From positions 1 to 23,560 of the forward strand of contig JAEWHG010000109.1 in NCBI GenBank assembly GCA_023387935.1: a DNA stretch of 23,560 nt, given 5' to 3'. Below, piece after piece: positions 20,901 through 23,560 of the stretch (the first letter of the stretch is position 1; each line of letters opens with the position of its first letter). Source of the stretch: Bacillota bacterium (GTDB lineage Bacteria > Bacillota > Clostridia > Peptostreptococcales > Natronincolaceae). The translations under genes were made by a program, and so were the position numbers. The notes under the pieces are model-generated. The model was not told the origin of the DNA. It searched no databases and was given only the letters and a program-made list of their open reading frames with translations.

Positions 20901-23265
20901 ATTAAAAAATAATCATTTATTATTCGATGGAGCAATGGGAACTATGTTGCAATTAGCAGGATTAAAGGCTGGCGAGCTACCTGAAAGCTATAATATTAAC
21001 AAGTCTGAAATTATCTTTGATATCCATAGAAAATACCTAGATGCAGGTGCAGATATTATAACCACAAATACTTTTGGTGCCAATAGGCATAAATTAAAGG
21101 ATAGCCCATTTTCTGTAGATGAAATAATTAAATCTGGAGTAGAAATTGCTAAAAGAGCTATCGGGGATAAAAAAGATAAGTATGTAGCTTTAGATATAGG
21201 ATCTATAGGAACATTATTAGCTCCTCTTGGAACATTGAGCTTTGATGATGCCTATGAAATATTTAAAGAGCAGGTAATTGCTGGCGTAGAAGCAGGTGTG
21301 GACTTAATATTAATAGAAACTATGTCAGATTTATATGAAACAAAGGCGGCTATATTAGCAGCTAAGGAGAATTCGGATAAACCAGTATTCTGCACTATGA
21401 CATTTCAAGAAAATATGAGAACCTTCACTGGTACGGATGTGCTTACGATGGTTTCTGTTATAGAAGGCTTAGGTGTTGATGTATTGGGAGTAAATTGCTC
21501 TATGGGTCCAACAGGACTTAGACCTATAGTGGATGAAGTATTAAAATATAGCAGTATACCCGTTATGGTACAACCAAATGCTGGATTGCCACAAATAGTG
21601 GATGGACAAATGCATTATGATACTAGCATAGAAGAATTTAGTGAAGAGATTGGAATTATGGCTGAAAAAGGGGTATCTATATTCGGAGGATGCTGTGGTA
21701 CTAATCCGGAATATATTAAGAGTATTAGATATAGATTAAAAGGACACATTCCTATACCTACTCTTCCTAAAAATTTAGCCTGTGCTTCTTCATCATCCCA
21801 TACTGTTATTCTTGGAAATGATGTTAGGATAATTGGAGAAAGAATAAATCCGACGGGTAAGAAAAAACTGAAGGAAGCTTTAAAAAATAATGATATAGAT
21901 TACGTTATAAAAGAAGCAATAATCCAAAAGGAAACGGGCGCTGATATTTTAGATATTAATGTGGGGATACCTGGAATAGATGAGAAGGAAATGATGATTA
22001 GAGTAATTTCAGAGATACAAAGTGTGGTATCTCTACCATTACAGATCGATAGTTCTAATGCAGATGTTATTAAAGCAGCTGCTAGGCTTTATAATGGAAA
22101 GCCAATAATTAATTCTGTTAACGGAAAAAAAGATAATATGGATAAGATATTCCCAATAGTAAAAAAATATGGCGCTTTAGTAATTGGACTTACTTTAGAC
22201 GAAGACGGAATTCCAGCTACAGCTCAGAAGAGACTTGAGATCGCTAGTAAAATAATTGATGGTGCAAAGGAATACGGCATACCTGAGGAAAATATTTTAA
22301 TTGACCCTTTAGTGCTTACAGCTTCTGCAGAGCAAAAAAATGTACTTGAAACATTAAAAGCAATACCCCTTATAAAAGCAAAGTATAAAGTGAGAATTGT
22401 ATTAGGAACAAGCAATGTTTCTTTTGGACTGCCGAATAGAAAAATTTTAAATACAACCTATTTAGCAATGGCCCTTGGGTATGGTTTAGATGCCCCTATA
22501 ACCGACTCCACTAACGAAGCATTAATGGATACTATAAGATCCTTTAAGGTTTTAGCTAATCAGGATAAAGATTGTAGAGAGTATGTGTCAGTTTATAATA
22601 ATACAGAGGTTAAGAAAGATATGTCTACAATAGCATCAACGGACAGGCTAGATGATATTATAATAAAAGGATTAAAAGATGAAGCTAAAAAAATAACAGA
22701 GGAGCTACTAAATACGCACTCTTCTCTTGAAATAGTAAATACCTTTATGATCCCAGCTTTAGATATTGTAGGTAATAAATACGAGGCTCAAGAGATATTC
22801 CTACCTCAATTAATTAGAAGCGCAGAAACCGCTAAAGTAGCCTTCGAGGCCATAAGCGATAAGCTAAGTAAAGATGGCTTTGAAAAGACATCTAAGGGAA
22901 AGATTATATTGGCAACAGTTTTAGGAGATATACATGATATAGGAAAAAATATAGTGAAACTGATATTAGAGAACTATGGATACGATGTAATCGACCTTGG
23001 AAAAGATGTAGCCATAGATAAAATAGTAAATACAGTTAAGAAAGAGAATGTTAAGTTGGTAGGACTTAGTGCACTTATGACAACTACTGTATCTAATATG
23101 GAGGAAACCATTAAGGCTTTAAGAAAAGAAGATCTAGACATTAAAATTATAGTTGGAGGTGCAGTGCTTACTCCTGAATACTCAAAAATGATTGGAGCAG
23201 ACTATTACGCTAAGGATGCGAGAAATGCAGTAGATATAGCGAAAGAAATATTTAGTAAGCAATAA
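20890..23265 (+). CDS. metH: Cobalamin-dependent methionine synthase MetH (lacks reactivation domain)
   Basis: A 791-residue cobalamin enzyme. Start: GTG 20890 is chosen because GGAGGAG (20874-20880) lies 9 bases upstream and the protein then begins LSKLKNNHLLFDGAMGTML, the normal opening; the frame itself is open from 20794. Homocysteine domain (about 1-295) has zinc Cys203 (VNCSMG), Cys268 and Cys269 (GGCCG). Methyl-THF domain (about 315-560) has RIIGERINPTG, DILDINVGIPG and LQIDSSN. Cap and B12 domains follow, with DIHDIGK (Asp680, His682 lower cobalt ligand, Gly685), VGLSALMTTT and GGAVLT. The protein stops there, so the AdoMet-binding domain is supplied by the gene just upstream. It transfers methyl from methyl-THF to homocysteine. 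Confidence 0.96.
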   Translation: MLSKLKNNHLLFDGAMGTMLQLAGLKAGELPESYNINKSEIIFDIHRKYLDAGADIITTNTFGANRHKLKDSPFSVDEIIKSGVEIAKRAIGDKKDKYVALDIGSIGTLLAPLGTLSFDDAYEIFKEQVIAGVEAGVDLILIETMSDLYETKAAILAAKENSDKPVFCTMTFQENMRTFTGTDVLTMVSVIEGLGVDVLGVNCSMGPTGLRPIVDEVLKYSSIPVMVQPNAGLPQIVDGQMHYDTSIEEFSEEIGIMAEKGVSIFGGCCGTNPEYIKSIRYRLKGHIPIPTLPKNLACASSSSHTVILGNDVRIIGERINPTGKKKLKEALKNNDIDYVIKEAIIQKETGADILDINVGIPGIDEKEMMIRVISEIQSVVSLPLQIDSSNADVIKAAARLYNGKPIINSVNGKKDNMDKIFPIVKKYGALVIGLTLDEDGIPATAQKRLEIASKIIDGAKEYGIPEENILIDPLVLTASAEQKNVLETLKAIPLIKAKYKVRIVLGTSNVSFGLPNRKILNTTYLAMALGYGLDAPITDSTNEALMDTIRSFKVLANQDKDCREYVSVYNNTEVKKDMSTIASTDRLDDIIIKGLKDEAKKITEELLNTHSSLEIVNTFMIPALDIVGNKYEAQEIFLPQLIRSAETAKVAFEAISDKLSKDGFEKTSKGKIILATVLGDIHDIGKNIVKLILENYGYDVIDLGKDVAIDKIVNTVKKENVKLVGLSALMTTTVSNMEETIKALRKEDLDIKIIVGGAVLTPEYSKMIGADYYAKDARNAVDIAKEIFSKQ

Positions 23266-23286
23266 GTAAAAAACAAAATATGGTTA

Positions 23287-23307
23287 GGGGAGTAGTGTTT
23301 ACTCCCC
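23287..23307. terminator. Hairpin between convergent metH and reductase genes
   Basis: Perfect 8-base stem ggggagta (23287-23294) and tactcccc (23300-23307) with loop gtgtt. It lies 21 bases after metH and 3 bases past the minus-strand stop. The plus-strand side has no T-run (AATTACAAGG) and the minus side has a T-run only after about 12 bases, so efficiency is uncertain. Confidence 0.5.
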
Positions 23308-23309
23308 AA

Positions 23310-23560
23310 TTACAAGGTGTATCTATTATACTTAATTTGGTGAGCAAATAATTTAGCCTTTTCCTCAATATTTTCTACCTTTAAAATACTTCCCGCATCA
23401 TTGGCAGTTTCCATTAAAGAAAAGTAAGGTGGTAAGTAGAATCCTTTGTTGATATTTAAAGCGCCTATTAGCTGCTTTGCAATAGAATCACTACCAGAAT
23501 TTCCAGATACGATAACACCAAAGATCATTTTATTGTGGAAGCTCATTTGCCTATAAAGAG
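23310..23560 (-). CDS. Flavodoxin-like NAD(P)H-dependent reductase, C-terminal part (5' end outside window)
   Basis: The frame continues through the right edge, so the ATG at 23546 is internal and the true start lies beyond. About 83 residues are visible. The stretch KMIFGVIVSGNSGSDSIAKQLIGALNINKGFYLPPYFSL resembles the last beta strand and helix of NADPH-dependent FMN reductases or flavodoxin-fold quinone reductases (GK..G.I.VSG..G...A...L...L...G..LPP). It ends with a helix and QIKYNRYTL. The FMN-binding loop would be in the missing part, so the assignment to this family is moderate and the substrate unknown. It converges on metH. Confidence 0.65.
   Translation of the reverse strand, partial: LYRQMSFHNKMIFGVIVSGNSGSDSIAKQLIGALNINKGFYLPPYFSLMETANDAGSILKVENIEEKAKLFAHQIKYNRYTL

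Noticed and set aside
1..23560. CRISPR array, defence island, insertion sequence, tRNA or attachment site
   Set aside because: No regularly spaced repeats, transposase or integrase motifs, cloverleaf or flanking direct repeats were seen on either strand.

Overview
The window is a low-GC (about one third GC by eye) stretch of a chromosome from a Gram-positive, probably anaerobic, spore-forming member of the Clostridia. This rests on strong AGGAGG-type ribosome sites with TTG and GTG starts, intrinsic terminators behind most units, an S-box (SAM-I) riboswitch, a methionine synthase split into two genes, a Fur-controlled feoA-feoB-small Cys-rich protein unit, and a small protein resembling the first half of an alpha/beta spore DNA-binding protein. 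No rRNA, tRNA, CRISPR array, insertion sequence or prophage gene is visible. Most of it reads as ordinary chromosomal accessory and housekeeping content.

Layout. 1-834 is the 3' end of a cell-surface protein with fibronectin-III-like repeats and a copper-amine-oxidase-N-type wall domain. 1042-2803 (minus) is a MarR regulator overlapping a MATE drug exporter. 3077-4199 holds yjdM (zinc ribbon) and a multi-pass membrane protein. 4476-8486 is an apparently self-regulated operon: a MarR regulator plus two half-size ABC exporters that form a heterodimer with one degenerate and one intact ATP site. 8677-10170 (minus) is a WYL-domain regulator followed by a GyrI-like ligand-binding protein. 10534-11695 (minus) has an alpha/beta hydrolase and the spore-protein-like gene. 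11956-13302 is a fusion of a metal-binding HMA domain, a SafE/UreH-type membrane domain and a cupredoxin domain, followed by a decayed GNAT acetyltransferase. 13717-15749 (minus) is a coiled-coil protein and a membrane-anchored polysaccharide deacetylase with an unfamiliar N-terminal domain.

15883-18421 is the ferrous iron uptake operon with two Fur-box-like sites. 18608-19042 is a YaiI/YqxD-family gene. 19089-23265 is a methionine operon: promoter, SAM riboswitch with terminator, metF, a free-standing MetH reactivation domain, and metH without that domain. Together these take methylene-THF to methyl-THF, transfer the methyl to homocysteine through cobalamin, and repair oxidised cobalamin; SAM shuts the unit off. 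The window ends inside a flavodoxin-like NAD(P)H-dependent reductase on the minus strand.

I see no clear undescribed multi-gene system. The best leads are the deacetylase/coiled-coil pair, the divergent spore-protein-like gene, the three-domain metal protein, and several well-formed operator-like palindromes.
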